64,000 bases of DNA from an uncultured Clostridia bacterium (GTDB taxonomy: Bacteria > Bacillota > Clostridia > Oscillospirales > Butyricicoccaceae): NCBI GenBank assembly GCA_944375715.1, contig CALWAP010000002.1, positions 62,001 through 126,000 on the forward strand, given 5' to 3'. Within the stretch, counting starts at the first letter, position 1. Each line of letters starts with the position of its first letter. Shown one piece after another: positions 33,435-43,024 of the stretch. The notes beneath the pieces are model-generated. The model saw only the letters and a list, made by a program, of their open reading frames with translations. It was not told the DNA's origin and did not search any database. Made by a program: the position numbers and the translations under genes.

Positions 33435-35213
33435 TTGAAAAAAAACTGCGGGCTTTTAAGGAGTATAATAAAAAAAGCGGGAAAGATTTTTACACTCTAC
33501 CTTCTGATAATCTGCCTGTGTGCCGGGCTTTCGGGATGCGGATCGGGTTCCATTTCAGTAACGGTCAGCATTCTCGGCAACAACCTGAGCGACCTTACAA
33601 AGGCAGATCTGGAAAGGGCCGTTGAAAAGATAGTCGATCAGAACCCTCTGGAAGAAAATATAGTAATATCCTTTATGGGCGGCGAGTATGTGGTAACCCC
33701 CGAGTCGGTTTCGGCAGAATATGATGTCGAAAAAATATCGGAAGACGCGTTTGAAGCCGGAAGCCGCAGCCTCTTTGGCAGGATCTTTGGCTCTGATGAA
33801 ACCGTAGAGATCCCCCTTTCGCTGAAATATGACGAAAATGCCCTTAAAGAACAAAGCCGCCTTGCCTCCGAAGCTTTGAGCCGCGAGGCAGCCGATTTCA
33901 CCTACACGGTGGAAGATGATGGCATAAGGGTATTAAAAGGCAGCGGCGCCTGCACAGCGGACCGGCAGGAGATATACGACCTTATCGCTGAAAACCTTTC
34001 CAAATGTGATTTTTCGGCCATAGAAATGGAAAGCAAAACGGAGTTTGCCGAAATAGATTTTGATAATCTTAAAAGTGAGCTGGACCGTCCCGCCAAAAAC
34101 CCCAGGCTTGACCTTGAAAACGACCCTTCGGGCAGCACAATACTTCCCGGCGAAAGGGGCATTGAGGTCGACATAGAGGTTGCAAAAGCCGCATATGAGC
34201 AGTCGGGCGACGAGGCCGAGTTTTTCTTCCCCGTAAAGTTTACCGAGCCTTCCATATCCATGGCACAGTTCAAAGCCAATCTTTTCAAGGATGTTTTAAG
34301 TTCCAAAACCTCCTCTTTTAATGCATCCCTGGTTGGAAGGACCACCAACGTCAAGCTGGCTTGTGATTTCTGCAACGGAATAATTTTAAACCCCGGCGAC
34401 GAGTTCTCTTATAACGGCGCCGTCGGACCCAGGACATATCAGCGCGGCTTCAAGGACGCAACCGTCTATGTGGCCGGCACCACAGAGGAAGGCGTAGGCG
34501 GCGGCATATGCCAGGTCAGCTCGACAATTTACTCCGCGGCTTTGCATGCCGACCTTAAAATAACCGAAAGGTACAACCACAGCTATATAATCACCTATGT
34601 GCCTTTAGGTGAGGACGCCACAGTGGTATACGGAAGCAAGGATTTCAAATTTGTCAACAACACCGATTATCCCATAAAGCTGTCGGTGACATACGGAAAG
34701 TCGACAATGACCGTCTCCATCATAGGCACCAATGTCTCAAACAAGACGGTCAAGATGTCCACCAAAACACTGTCGACCACCCCCTTTGAGGTTGTCTACA
34801 AGACCGACACTTCCCTCCCCGTCGGCACCACAAAGGTCAAGAACAACGGCTATACGGGCTATGTGACCGAAACCTACCGCATGGTATATGAAAACGGCCA
34901 GCTTGTTTCCAACACCTTTGAAAGCAAGAGCGTCTATAAAAAGCTCGACAAGGTCATACTTGAAAACCCTGCTCCTGAAACTTCCGAGCCTGCAGATGGC
35001 GAGGCACAAATCCCCGGCGATGAAGGCTCCGGAACGCCAGACAGTGAAACCATACCTCCCTCTGGGCAGGATACAAATCCCGAGACCGGAGAAAATGGTA
35101 ACGAGCCGAGCGGCGGCGAAGCAAACGGTGATATCCAGCCTCCTGAAGAAAACAATCCTTCAAGCGGTGAAGGCCAGGTCGATCCCGAGCTTCCCACGGC
35201 CGACAATCCCTAA
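33435..35213 (+). CDS. VanW and G5 domain lipoprotein, cell-wall associated
   Basis: This exported protein of 592 residues has a signal sequence with a lipobox (LSGC, lipidated Cys at about 35). Two peptidoglycan-binding-4-like regions (about 40-290) lead to a VanW domain (about 295-430, with NPGDEFSYNGAVGPR and GGGICQVSSTIYSAAL) and a G5 domain (about 450-515). The last 70 residues form a Pro/Glu/Gly-rich tail. VanW function is not settled; the domains suggest wall binding. TTG 33435 follows GGAGGTG at seven bases. B. subtilis has a G5 protein (YabE) near its metS and yabD genes, so the context is conserved. Confidence 0.85.
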   Translation: MKKNCGLLRSIIKKAGKIFTLYLLIICLCAGLSGCGSGSISVTVSILGNNLSDLTKADLERAVEKIVDQNPLEENIVISFMGGEYVVTPESVSAEYDVEKISEDAFEAGSRSLFGRIFGSDETVEIPLSLKYDENALKEQSRLASEALSREAADFTYTVEDDGIRVLKGSGACTADRQEIYDLIAENLSKCDFSAIEMESKTEFAEIDFDNLKSELDRPAKNPRLDLENDPSGSTILPGERGIEVDIEVAKAAYEQSGDEAEFFFPVKFTEPSISMAQFKANLFKDVLSSKTSSFNASLVGRTTNVKLACDFCNGIILNPGDEFSYNGAVGPRTYQRGFKDATVYVAGTTEEGVGGGICQVSSTIYSAALHADLKITERYNHSYIITYVPLGEDATVVYGSKDFKFVNNTDYPIKLSVTYGKSTMTVSIIGTNVSNKTVKMSTKTLSTTPFEVVYKTDTSLPVGTTKVKNNGYTGYVTETYRMVYENGQLVSNTFESKSVYKKLDKVILENPAPETSEPADGEAQIPGDEGSGTPDSETIPPSGQDTNPETGENGNEPSGGEANGDIQPPEENNPSSGEGQVDPELPTADNP

Positions 35214-35250
35214 AATATAACCGCAAAAGGCTGCAAAGCCGCCGCGGAGA

Positions 35251-35279
35251 TTGATTTCAGACAGCCGATGTGATATTAT
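35251..35279 (+). promoter_or_regulatory. Promoter of metG-tatD overlapped by an inverted repeat
   Basis: TTGATT (35251-35256), a 17-base spacer and TATTAT (35274-35279) with a TGA extension. GACAGC (35260) and GCTGTC (35284) flank the -10 and start site as an inverted repeat. Confidence 0.6.
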
Positions 35280-35289
35280 TATTGCTGTC

Positions 35290-35320
35290 AAGCCCTCGGG
35301 CTTTGCCCGGGGGCTTTATT
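35290..35320 (+). terminator. Terminator-like hairpin just downstream of the metG promoter
   Basis: AAGCCC-CGGGC and GCCCG-GGGCTT form a 12-bp stem with one G-T pair and a 3-base loop, followed by TTTATTTT. It may end VanW transcripts. Because the metG promoter lies before it, metG mRNA should also carry it at its 5' end. Confidence 0.65.
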
Positions 35321-35349
35321 TTAACCTTGATGCAAAGGGGTGCATTTGA

Positions 35350-37290
35350 TTGAATAAAGGCAAATACTTCATTACAACAGCCATAGCATATACCTCGGGC
35401 AAGCCCCATATAGGGAACACATACGAGATCGTCCTGGCCGACGCCATAGCGCGTTTCAAAAGGCTCAACGGCTATGATGTGCTTTTCCAGACGGGCACCG
35501 ACGAGCATGGGCAGAAGATCCAGCTCAAGGCCGAGGAAGCCGGGATCAGCCCACAGGCCTATGTTGACAACATAGCGGGCGAGGTAAAGAAAATATGGGA
35601 TACCATGAACACCTCCTATGATATTTTTGCCCGCACCACCAATAAGGACCATGAAAAAACGGTCCAGAAAATCTTCAAAAAGCTCTATGAACAGGGCGAC
35701 ATTTACAAGGGAAAATACGAGGGCTGGTACTGCGTACCCGACGAATCCTTCTATACAGAGGCTCAGCTGATAGACGGCAAGTGCCCCGACTGCGGCAGAG
35801 AGGTCGTCTGGGCCAGCGAGGAAGCCTATTTCTTCAAACTTTCCAAATATCAGGACAGGCTCATGAAGTACATTGAGGATCATCCCGATTTCATACAGCC
35901 CGAGGCCAGGAAAAACGAGATGATAAACAATTTCCTAAAGCCCGGCCTCCAGGACCTGTGCGTTTCCCGCACCTCCTTTACCTGGGGCATACCTGTTGAT
36001 TTTGACCCCAAGCATGTAATATATGTCTGGATGGACGCCTTAAACAACTATATAACCTTCCCGGGCTTTGATATAGACGGCAACCATGGCGAGCTTTACA
36101 AAAAATATTGGCCAGCTGATGTACACCTTATCGGCAAGGATATTTTAAGGTTCCATACCATCTATTGGCCCATCTTCCTGATGGCCCTGGGCCTCCCCCT
36201 GCCCAAACAGGTCTTTGGCCATCCCTGGCTTTTGGTCGGCGACGGCAAGATGAGCAAGTCCAAGGGCAATGTCATCTATGCCGATGACCTGACGGCTCTT
36301 TACGGCGTCGACGCCGTAAGATACTATCTGCTGCACGACATACCCTTCGCAAGCGACGGCGTTCTGACCCATGAGCTGCTTATCGAAAGGATAAATTCTG
36401 ACCTTGCCAATATCCTGGGCAACCTTGTCAACCGCACCATATCCATGACAAAGAAGTATTTCGGCGGCACCATTGGCAATTTTGAAAAGCACGAGCCCAT
36501 CGACGACGAGCTTATCTCCCTCTGCCTCGAAACACCGAAAAAGGTCGAGGCTAAAATGGACGAGCTTAAGGTCTCTGACGCCATTTCGGAAATAATAACC
36601 CTTCTGCGCAGGGCAAACAAATATGTCGATGAGACCACTCCCTGGATACTCGGCAAGGACGAAAGCCAGAAAGACAGGCTGGATACGGTCCTTTACAACC
36701 TTTTGGAAACCATCAGGATCAGCGCCACCCTGCTTTCCCCCTTCATGCCCGAAACGGCCGAAAAGATATTCAAACAGCTCAACCTTGAAATGGGCGGCTG
36801 GGAAAGCGTAGAGCGCTTTGGCCTTATCCCCAAAGGACACACTGTAGGCGACCCCTCCATACTTTTTGCCCGTATTGACGAGGCCCAGAAGCTCCAGGAA
36901 GTAGAGGAGTTTTATAAGGCCAAGGCACCAGCCGAGGAAAAGAAGACGCCCCAGGTCCCTGAGCTTCCCCAGATAGCCATCGACGATTTCGCCAAGGTGC
37001 AGCTCAGGGTCGCCAAGGTTTTGGAGTGTGAAAATGTACCAAAATCCAAAAAGCTCCTTAAATTCAAGCTGGACCTGGGAGACCAGACAAGGCAGGTGCT
37101 TTCCGGCATAGCCAAATGGTACAAGCCGGAAGACCTCATCGGACACAATGTCATTGTCGTTTCCAACCTTAAGCCGGCAAAGCTCATGGGGCTTGAAAGC
37201 TGCGGCATGATACTTTCGGCTGAATGCGGAGAAGATGACGTAAGGGTCATATTTGCCGACCACTGCGAAAAAGGCTCGGTTCTGGCATGA
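35350..37290 (+). CDS. metG: Methionyl-tRNA synthetase
   Basis: This enzyme charges tRNA-Met in the cytoplasm. The 646 residues comprise a class I catalytic core with the HIGH-type motif KPHIGNTYE (near 18), one CxxC zinc knuckle (CPDC near 144) and DGKMSKSKGN (near 300), an anticodon-binding helical domain, and a C-terminal tRNA-binding OB-fold (from about 540, IDDFAKVQLRVAKVLECE). The start is TTG 35350 with AAAGGGGTG upstream. Its stop overlaps the tatD start (ATGA), as in many Firmicutes. Confidence 0.95.
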   Translation: MNKGKYFITTAIAYTSGKPHIGNTYEIVLADAIARFKRLNGYDVLFQTGTDEHGQKIQLKAEEAGISPQAYVDNIAGEVKKIWDTMNTSYDIFARTTNKDHEKTVQKIFKKLYEQGDIYKGKYEGWYCVPDESFYTEAQLIDGKCPDCGREVVWASEEAYFFKLSKYQDRLMKYIEDHPDFIQPEARKNEMINNFLKPGLQDLCVSRTSFTWGIPVDFDPKHVIYVWMDALNNYITFPGFDIDGNHGELYKKYWPADVHLIGKDILRFHTIYWPIFLMALGLPLPKQVFGHPWLLVGDGKMSKSKGNVIYADDLTALYGVDAVRYYLLHDIPFASDGVLTHELLIERINSDLANILGNLVNRTISMTKKYFGGTIGNFEKHEPIDDELISLCLETPKKVEAKMDELKVSDAISEIITLLRRANKYVDETTPWILGKDESQKDRLDTVLYNLLETIRISATLLSPFMPETAEKIFKQLNLEMGGWESVERFGLIPKGHTVGDPSILFARIDEAQKLQEVEEFYKAKAPAEEKKTPQVPELPQIAIDDFAKVQLRVAKVLECENVPKSKKLLKFKLDLGDQTRQVLSGIAKWYKPEDLIGHNVIVVSNLKPAKLMGLESCGMILSAECGEDDVRVIFADHCEKGSVLA

Positions 37291-38054
37291 TGCTTTTTGA
37301 TTCCCACGCCCATTACGACGACCCACGGTTCGAGCAGGATCTGGATACCCTCCTTCCCTCTATGGAGGGCATGGGGGTAAAATATATAACTAATGTGGGC
37401 ACCGACCTTGAAACCTCCCGCTTCACTGCAAAGCTGTGCGAAAAATACCCATTTATATGGGGCGCCGTCGGGTTCCACCCTCAGCAGGCAAAGGATGCAG
37501 ACGAGCAGGGTTTTGAGGAAATAGGTTCCATGCTGTCGCTGCCCAAAATAAAGGCGCTGGGCGAAATTGGGCTGGATTACTATTACGACCGTTCGGAGCG
37601 CAGCATCCAGCGCGAGGTATTTGCCCGTCAGCTGGACATTGCCTACCGCATGGGCATGCCTGTCATAGTCCATGAACGGGAGGCATGCAAGGAGGTCCTG
37701 GACATTATCAAAGCCTCCCCATGCCGAAACGGGGTAATACACTGTTTCAGCGGCAGCACCGACACGGCCAGGGAATATCTCAACCTGGGGTTTTATATCT
37801 CCTTTACCGGTGTGGTAACATATAAAAACGCCCGCCTGGCCCCCATTGCCGCTGCTTTTGTACCTGACGACAGGATTATGGCCGAAACCGACTGTCCTTA
37901 CCTCACGCCTGTACCCTTCAGAGGTAAAAGGAACGACTCGGGCTACCTCAAGTACACAGTGGCCAGGATAGCTGAGGCCAGGGGCATAACCTTTGAGCAC
38001 GCGGCCCAAATGACATACGAAAACGCCTGTCGCTTTTTCGGCATAGACAGATAA
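37287..38054 (+). CDS. tatD: TatD-family metal-dependent DNase
   Basis: This 255-residue TIM-barrel hydrolase has metal ligands in FDSHAHYDD (near 4-10), GEIGLDYYYD (near 92), VHERE (near 128), HCFSG (near 152) and ETDCPYLTP (near 203). TatD/YabD proteins show DNase activity in vitro. It overlaps metG by four bases and shares its promoter. A strong terminator follows. Confidence 0.92.
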   Translation: MMLFDSHAHYDDPRFEQDLDTLLPSMEGMGVKYITNVGTDLETSRFTAKLCEKYPFIWGAVGFHPQQAKDADEQGFEEIGSMLSLPKIKALGEIGLDYYYDRSERSIQREVFARQLDIAYRMGMPVIVHEREACKEVLDIIKASPCRNGVIHCFSGSTDTAREYLNLGFYISFTGVVTYKNARLAPIAAAFVPDDRIMAETDCPYLTPVPFRGKRNDSGYLKYTVARIAEARGITFEHAAQMTYENACRFFGIDR

Positions 38055-38059
38055 TTTCC

Positions 38060-38088
38060 AAGGCCGGGGTTTTTGCCCCGGCCTTTTC
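38060..38088 (+). terminator. Terminator of metG-tatD
   Basis: AAGGCCGGGG and CCCCGGCCTT pair around a T-rich loop and are followed by TT and further T residues. Confidence 0.85.
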
Positions 38089-38128
38089 CTCGTTAACAAT
38101 TTAGACTTTTTCTGTTTACATTTTTCGG

Positions 38129-38167
38129 TTGACATAAGATATATTTAACCTACAATTATGGTATAAT
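38129..38167 (+). promoter_or_regulatory. Tandem promoters of ftsH
   Basis: TTGACA (38129-38134), a 16-base spacer and TACAAT (38151-38156) form the first. A second -10, TGGTATAAT (38159-38167), is of the extended type. Confidence 0.65.
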
Positions 38168-38197
38168 TATAAAAAATATCTTGAAAGGGAAAATATT

Positions 38198-40018
38198 ATG
38201 AAAGAAGTCAGGCAGCCCTCCAAAAAGCCGCTGATTTACTATTACGCCATAATGCTGCTTGTGGTATTCGTCCTCAACGCGCTGGTGTTCCCCAATTTCA
38301 ATCAGCGTGCCATTACCGAAACCGATTACGGCACCTTTATGACCATGATCGACGAGAAAAACATAGGCCTTGTCGATATACAGTCCAACCAGATAGTCTT
38401 TACCGACAAGGCCCAGCAGAAAATATTCAAAACGGGCATAATGAACGACCCCACGCTGACCGAAAGGCTGCATGATTCGGGGGCCATATTCTCATCAGAA
38501 ATAATAGATGAGGCCTCTCCCATACTATCGTTCCTTCTGTCATGGCTGTTCCCCATACTGCTGTTTGTCATATTGGGGCAGCTTCTTTCCAAGCGCATGT
38601 CAAAGATGATGGGCGGGGGCGGAATGGCCTTCGGGCTCGGTGATTCAGGGGCCAAAGTTTATGTTCCCTCATCTACCGGCATAAAGTTTGACGATGTTGC
38701 CGGGGAGGATGAAGCCAAAGATCTGCTGACCGAAATAGTCGACTTCCTGCACGCGCCTGAAAAGTACAGGGAAATAGGCGCAAAACTGCCCAAGGGAGCA
38801 TTGCTTGTCGGTCCTCCGGGCACAGGCAAGACCCTTTTGGCCAAGGCTGTGGCCGGCGAAGCCAATGTCCCCTTCTTCTCAATATCGGGCTCGGAATTTG
38901 TCGAGATGTTTGTCGGCCGCGGTGCCGCCAAAGTCCGCGACCTTTTTAAACAGGCCAACGAAAAAGCCCCTTGCATAGTCTTTATTGATGAAATAGACAC
39001 TATCGGCAAAAAGCGCGAAGGCAATTTCGGCGGCAATGATGAGCGCGAACAGACCCTTAACCAGCTTCTGACCGAAATGGACGGCTTTGACGGCTCCAAG
39101 GGTGTTGTCGTATTGGCGGCCACCAACCGTCCCGAATCCTTAGACCCCGCTCTGCTGCGTCCCGGCAGGTTTGACAGGCGCATACCCGTGGAACTTCCCG
39201 ACCTACAGGGAAGGATCGACATACTTAAGGTCCACGCCAAAAAGATAAAGCTGGAGCCCAATATTGATTTTGAACCTATAGCCAAAACAGCTGCCGGCGC
39301 CTCAGGCGCAGAGCTGGCAAATATAGTCAACGAGGCCGCCCTGAGGGCTGTTCGCGACGGCAGGAAAGCTGCCAGCCAGAATGACCTTATGGAAAGCGTA
39401 GAGGTGGTTATCGCAGGCTACCAGAAAAAAAGCAGGGTCCTTTCCGATCAGGAAAAAAAGCTGGTTGCCTACCATGAAACAGGCCATGCTCTGGTCGCCG
39501 CTTTGCAGACAAATTCAGCGCCCGTGCAGAAAATAACTATCATCCCCCGCACCTCTGGCGCATTGGGCTTCACTCTGCAGGTTGACGAGGGTGACCATTT
39601 TATAATGTCAAAGGAAGAGCTGCTCAATAAAATTGCAACCTTTACAGGCGGCAGGGCGGCGGAAGAGCTGGTTTTCGGCACCTCCACCACCGGTGCTTCA
39701 AATGACATAGAACAGGCCACTAAGCTGGCCCGCATGATGGTGACCCAGCTGGGCATGACCAAGGAATTCGGCATGGTCTCCTTTGAAAGTCAGACAAACC
39801 AATACCTCGGAGGAGGAGGTTATATGACCTGCTCTCCAGAAACCCAGGCCAGGCTCGACAAAAAGGTCATGGATATCATAGAGGAGCAGCATGAAAAGGC
39901 CCTGGCCCTGCTTAAAGACAATATCGAGCTGCTGCATACCCTTTCCAAATACCTTTATGACCACGAAACCATCACAGGCGAAGAGTTCATGGATATTCTT
40001 AATTCCCACAAACAGTAA
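38198..40018 (+). CDS. ftsH: ATP-dependent membrane zinc protease FtsH
   Basis: This 606-residue AAA+ protease, anchored in the cytoplasmic membrane, degrades membrane and regulatory proteins. It has two transmembrane segments (about 10-30 and 108-128) around a short outer domain. The AAA module has Walker A GPPGTGKT (near 205), [14 protein letters not shown] and the second region of homology ([21 protein letters not shown]). The zinc site HETGH lies near 427 with the third ligand further on. The C-terminus ends soon after the protease domain. It has its own tandem promoters and terminator. Confidence 0.95.
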   Translation: MKEVRQPSKKPLIYYYAIMLLVVFVLNALVFPNFNQRAITETDYGTFMTMIDEKNIGLVDIQSNQIVFTDKAQQKIFKTGIMNDPTLTERLHDSGAIFSSEIIDEASPILSFLLSWLFPILLFVILGQLLSKRMSKMMGGGGMAFGLGDSGAKVYVPSSTGIKFDDVAGEDEAKDLLTEIVDFLHAPEKYREIGAKLPKGALLVGPPGTGKTLLAKAVAGEANVPFFSISGSEFVEMFVGRGAAKVRDLFKQANEKAPCIVFIDEIDTIGKKREGNFGGNDEREQTLNQLLTEMDGFDGSKGVVVLAATNRPESLDPALLRPGRFDRRIPVELPDLQGRIDILKVHAKKIKLEPNIDFEPIAKTAAGASGAELANIVNEAALRAVRDGRKAASQNDLMESVEVVIAGYQKKSRVLSDQEKKLVAYHETGHALVAALQTNSAPVQKITIIPRTSGALGFTLQVDEGDHFIMSKEELLNKIATFTGGRAAEELVFGTSTTGASNDIEQATKLARMMVTQLGMTKEFGMVSFESQTNQYLGGGGYMTCSPETQARLDKKVMDIIEEQHEKALALLKDNIELLHTLSKYLYDHETITGEEFMDILNSHKQ

Positions 40019-40020
40019 AA

Positions 40021-40048
40021 AAAGGCCGCTTTAAAGCGGCCTTTTTTG
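40021..40048 (+). terminator. Terminator of ftsH
   Basis: A palindromic AAAGGCCGCTTT/AAAGCGGCCTTT stem is followed by a T-run. Confidence 0.88.
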
Positions 40049-40148
40049 TTTATTAATCAGGATTTAATCCCCCGTTTATTTTTTCGCGTAAAAAGTGTGG
40101 TAAAATATATATATAAAGGAAGTAAAGCACACCTGAAAAGGAGTTACC

Positions 40149-40823
40149 ATGAGTAATACTAATCTTATCACAACGGACGAGGAGCAGATCCTTCACATCC
40201 CTCCCGAAGCCATAGACATCTTTATGTCGGAAATGCAGGTCTACCGCGCCGCCATAAAAGAAATGAAGACCAAGCTGGAAAATCTCGACGACAGCTTCCA
40301 CTCAAGATACGAATACAACCCCATTCATCATATCGAAACACGCCTTAAATCCATGCCCAGCATACTTAAAAAAATGGAAAAGATGGGTTACGAATTCACT
40401 GTCGAAAATATGAAGGAGGTGCTCAACGACATAGCCGGAGTCAGGGTAATATGCAATTATCTTGACGATATGGAGCGTGTGGCAGATATGCTTTTAAACC
40501 AGGATGACGTCACATTGCTGCACAAAAAGGAATACCATAAGTATCCCAAGGCAAACGGTTACCGCAGCCTGCATCTTGTGGTTTCGATCCCTGTGTTCCT
40601 GGCTGACGAAAAAAGAGATGTAAAAGTCGAAATACAGATACGCACCATCGCCATGGACCTCTGGGCCAGCCTGGAACACCAGCTGAGATATAAAAACAAA
40701 AATAATATACCCGTACCTGAAGATCTTTCCAAAAGGCTTTACGGCTGCGCTATCGTCCTGACCGAAATAGACAAGGAAATGCAGCGCATATACGACGAAA
40801 TACTCAAGCTGAGCCAGCAGTAG
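40149..40823 (+). CDS. Small alarmone synthetase (RelP/RelQ-like GTP pyrophosphokinase)
   Basis: This 224-residue single-domain (p)ppGpp synthetase has the RelA/SpoT synthetase fold: HHIETRLKSMPSILKKMEK for ATP binding, DIAGVRVICNYLDD (near 97), the GTP-binding PKANGYRSLHL (near 133) and EIQIRTIAMDLWASLEHQL with the catalytic Glu (near 160). No hydrolase, TGS or ACT domain is attached, so it is not the long Rel enzyme. It would raise (p)ppGpp under its own transcriptional control. An extended -10 (TGGTAAAAT, 40098-40106) lies upstream. Confidence 0.9.
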   Translation: MSNTNLITTDEEQILHIPPEAIDIFMSEMQVYRAAIKEMKTKLENLDDSFHSRYEYNPIHHIETRLKSMPSILKKMEKMGYEFTVENMKEVLNDIAGVRVICNYLDDMERVADMLLNQDDVTLLHKKEYHKYPKANGYRSLHLVVSIPVFLADEKRDVKVEIQIRTIAMDLWASLEHQLRYKNKNNIPVPEDLSKRLYGCAIVLTEIDKEMQRIYDEILKLSQQ

Positions 40824-40848
40824 CGCCGGCAGCTTTCTTCACCTTTTA

Positions 40849-40879
40849 AAAGGCGGCATACATTCAGTATGCCGCCTTT
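40849..40879. terminator. Bidirectional terminator between the alarmone synthetase and LysE genes
   Basis: AAAGGCGGCATAC and GTATGCCGCCTTT pair around ATTCA between convergent genes. Confidence 0.8.
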
Positions 40880-40887
40880 ATGTTCTA

Positions 40888-41469
40888 TCAGGAAAGAAAA
40901 AGGGATACGGCGCACCACACCAAAAGCAGGGCCATTACTGCATTTACCTGTTTGGAATATTTTGAAAACATTAACCTGAATACCGACCCAAAAGCTGACC
41001 GGCAAATCGTAAAAGCAAACCCAATGAAGGCCAAAAGCATGGCAAAGGCGAAAAGCGCAGCCCAATTCCCGGCATAATAAGGCAATATATACGCCTCCAT
41101 AGACATTATGCAGTAGATATATATCTTCGGGTTGACAAACTGCAAAAACAAACCAGACGCAAATCCCCCGGCAGAATGGTCATCCTCTATGCTTCCGCTT
41201 TTTACAGTTCCCCATGCCAGATAAAGCATATAAAGAGCGCCAAGCGTGAGCATCGGTGCTTTTATTCTGGGTATTATAGCCGACAATGCCGAACAAAACA
41301 GTGTACAGACCACCATTACAACCGAAAACCCGACCCATATGCCCAGGTTAAACGGTAATGCCCTTTTAAATCCCTTGCGCCCTGCATTTGACATGGACAT
41401 TATATTATTGGGTCCCGGTGTAGCAGCAGTAACGACAGCATATGTCAAAAACGAAAACCAATTAAACAC
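40888..41469 (-). CDS. LysE/RhtB-family amino-acid exporter
   Basis: This 193-residue membrane protein has about six helices and the LysE signature TPGPNN near residue 18. The family exports amino acids such as lysine, threonine or homoserine. The start is GTG 41469 with GAAAGGGG upstream. It is divergent from an XRE-cupin regulator 105 bases away, which probably controls it, so the ligand sensed by the cupin may also be the export substrate. Confidence 0.85.
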   Translation of the reverse strand: MFNWFSFLTYAVVTAATPGPNNIMSMSNAGRKGFKRALPFNLGIWVGFSVVMVVCTLFCSALSAIIPRIKAPMLTLGALYMLYLAWGTVKSGSIEDDHSAGGFASGLFLQFVNPKIYIYCIMSMEAYILPYYAGNWAALFAFAMLLAFIGFAFTICRSAFGSVFRLMFSKYSKQVNAVMALLLVWCAVSLFLS

Positions 41470-41574
41470 ATTTGACAGCCCCTTTCCGAAAGTTTAGAAT
41501 TAAGGTATATATTTATATCTTTTTTCTTATATATTGTACTTTATTTCTAATATACTGTCAATAAGGAGCTGTCC

Positions 41575-42126
41575 ATGGATATAAACAATATCGTAGCAGA
41601 AAATATTAAACAAATAAGAAATGAAAAAAAGCTGACCCTGGACGCGGCGGCCGAGCTTACAGGGGTTTCGCGAAGCATGCTGGCCCAAATAGAAAAGGGG
41701 GACGTAAACCCGACCATAACGGTACTTTGGAAAATAGCCGTAGGATACAAGGTATCCTTTACATCCTTGCTGGAAAAAAAAGGTGAAAAAGTATCTGTCA
41801 TCAAATGCGCCGGCATCACCCCCCTGACAGAAGACGGCGGGAGATATATCAACTACCCCATTTTCCCTTTTGACGATCAAAAACTTTTTGAAACCTATCG
41901 CATAGTTATAAAACCAGGAGGGTATCTTTCTGCAAGACCTCATCTTAAAAATTCCGAGGAATATGTAACGGTTTTTTCAGGAAGTGCGGAAATAACAGTA
42001 GGGACAGAACATTTTGAGCTTTCCAAAGGAGACTCCATGCACTTCCCTGCCGACACAAACCACAGCTACCGCAATCGGGGAGAGGAAACATCGGAGCTTA
42101 GCATGCTGATATATTACAGCAAATAA
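41575..42126 (+). CDS. XRE-family regulator with C-terminal cupin sensor
   Basis: This 183-residue protein has an N-terminal helix-turn-helix (LTLDAAAELTGVSRSMLAQIEKG, near 20-42) and a cupin domain (about 105-180) with the KPGGYLSARPHLKNSEEYVTVFSG-like beta-barrel motifs. Such regulators bind small amino-acid-related ligands and usually control a neighbouring transporter. The divergent LysE-type exporter fits this. The shared 105-bp interval is AT-rich. TATACT at 41551 is a likely -10 for this gene, and no clear -35 is seen. Confidence 0.88.
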   Translation: MDINNIVAENIKQIRNEKKLTLDAAAELTGVSRSMLAQIEKGDVNPTITVLWKIAVGYKVSFTSLLEKKGEKVSVIKCAGITPLTEDGGRYINYPIFPFDDQKLFETYRIVIKPGGYLSARPHLKNSEEYVTVFSGSAEITVGTEHFELSKGDSMHFPADTNHSYRNRGEETSELSMLIYYSK

Positions 42127-42155
42127 AAAAATCGCCTGATTACAGGCGATTTTTT
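42126..42155. terminator. Terminator between the XRE-cupin gene and convergent degV
   Basis: AAAAAATCGCCTG and CAGGCGATTTTTT pair around ATTA. Confidence 0.9.
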
Positions 42156-42166
42156 GTTTGTTTCAG

Positions 42167-43009
42167 TTATCTTTCAATGAAATATGCCAGCCCGGCCGCG
42201 CCCGGCCCCACATGGGTGCCGATAGCCGTTCCAATGCTGTCTATCACGGCATCGTCTGGGGCATACTCCTCCCCCAATATCTCGGCCAGCTTGGGCAGCT
42301 GTACGGGGCTTTCGGTATATCCCAAAGAACAGGGCCTTCCCCTGTCCCTTTTACCCATGCCTGTTGCCGTATCTTTTATAAATGCAAAAGCTTTTGACAG
42401 CCCACGCTCCTTGCCGATAACCTTTACTTTCCCTTCTTCCACACTGAGGATCGGCTTGACTCCTAAAAGCCCGCCTGCCAAAGCGGCAGTTTTTGAAAGC
42501 CTTCCGCCCTTCTGAAGATATTTAAGGGTATCGACCACCGCCATAAGGACTATGTCCTTCTTTTCCCGCTGGATGGCTTCATATATTTCAGATGCCGAAC
42601 ATCCGGCGTCACGCAGCTCCACGGCACGCATTACCAATATCTTAAGTCCAAGCGCAACCGTTTCCGAATCAACATTATATATTTTTTTACCCTCTGCCAG
42701 CTCCGATGCTATCAGGGCACCCTGGTATGTGCCTGACAAAGCCGAAGCCAAATATATGCCTACTATCTCGTCACTCTCATCGCAGCCCTCAAAGGCCTGA
42801 AGGAAATCCTCGGTGGAAGGCTGTGTAGTAGTGGGAAGTTCCTTCGCCTCTCGAAGCTTTTTATAAAACTCGGAAGCTGTAATATCAATATTATCCCTGT
42901 ATTCTTCCTCTCCAAACAACACTTTGACAGGCACCACCCTGACATCCATAGCCTTTGCTTCGGAGGGCAGTATATCGGAATTGGAGTCGGTCACTATTAT
43001 TACGCTCAT
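42167..43009 (-). CDS. DegV-family fatty-acid-binding protein
   Basis: This 280-residue protein has the DegV fold, starting VIIVTDSNSDI, with TTTQPSTEDFLQAF (near 60) and a GTYQGALIASE segment lining the fatty-acid site. A KGGRLSKTAAL motif (near 167) is typical of the second domain. DegV/FakB proteins carry fatty acids to a kinase for phospholipid synthesis. GAGGTAA precedes ATG 43009. The MarR-type gene lies 15 bases upstream on the same strand, so the pair is an operon. Confidence 0.9.
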   Translation of the reverse strand: MSVIIVTDSNSDILPSEAKAMDVRVVPVKVLFGEEEYRDNIDITASEFYKKLREAKELPTTTQPSTEDFLQAFEGCDESDEIVGIYLASALSGTYQGALIASELAEGKKIYNVDSETVALGLKILVMRAVELRDAGCSASEIYEAIQREKKDIVLMAVVDTLKYLQKGGRLSKTAALAGGLLGVKPILSVEEGKVKVIGKERGLSKAFAFIKDTATGMGKRDRGRPCSLGYTESPVQLPKLAEILGEEYAPDDAVIDSIGTAIGTHVGPGAAGLAYFIER

Positions 43010-43024
43010 AAAAAATTTACCTCT

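Noticed and set aside
35214-35349. Possible T-box leader before metG
   Set aside because: The conserved T-box sequence (TGGGTGG or similar) and specifier stem are absent; only one hairpin is present.
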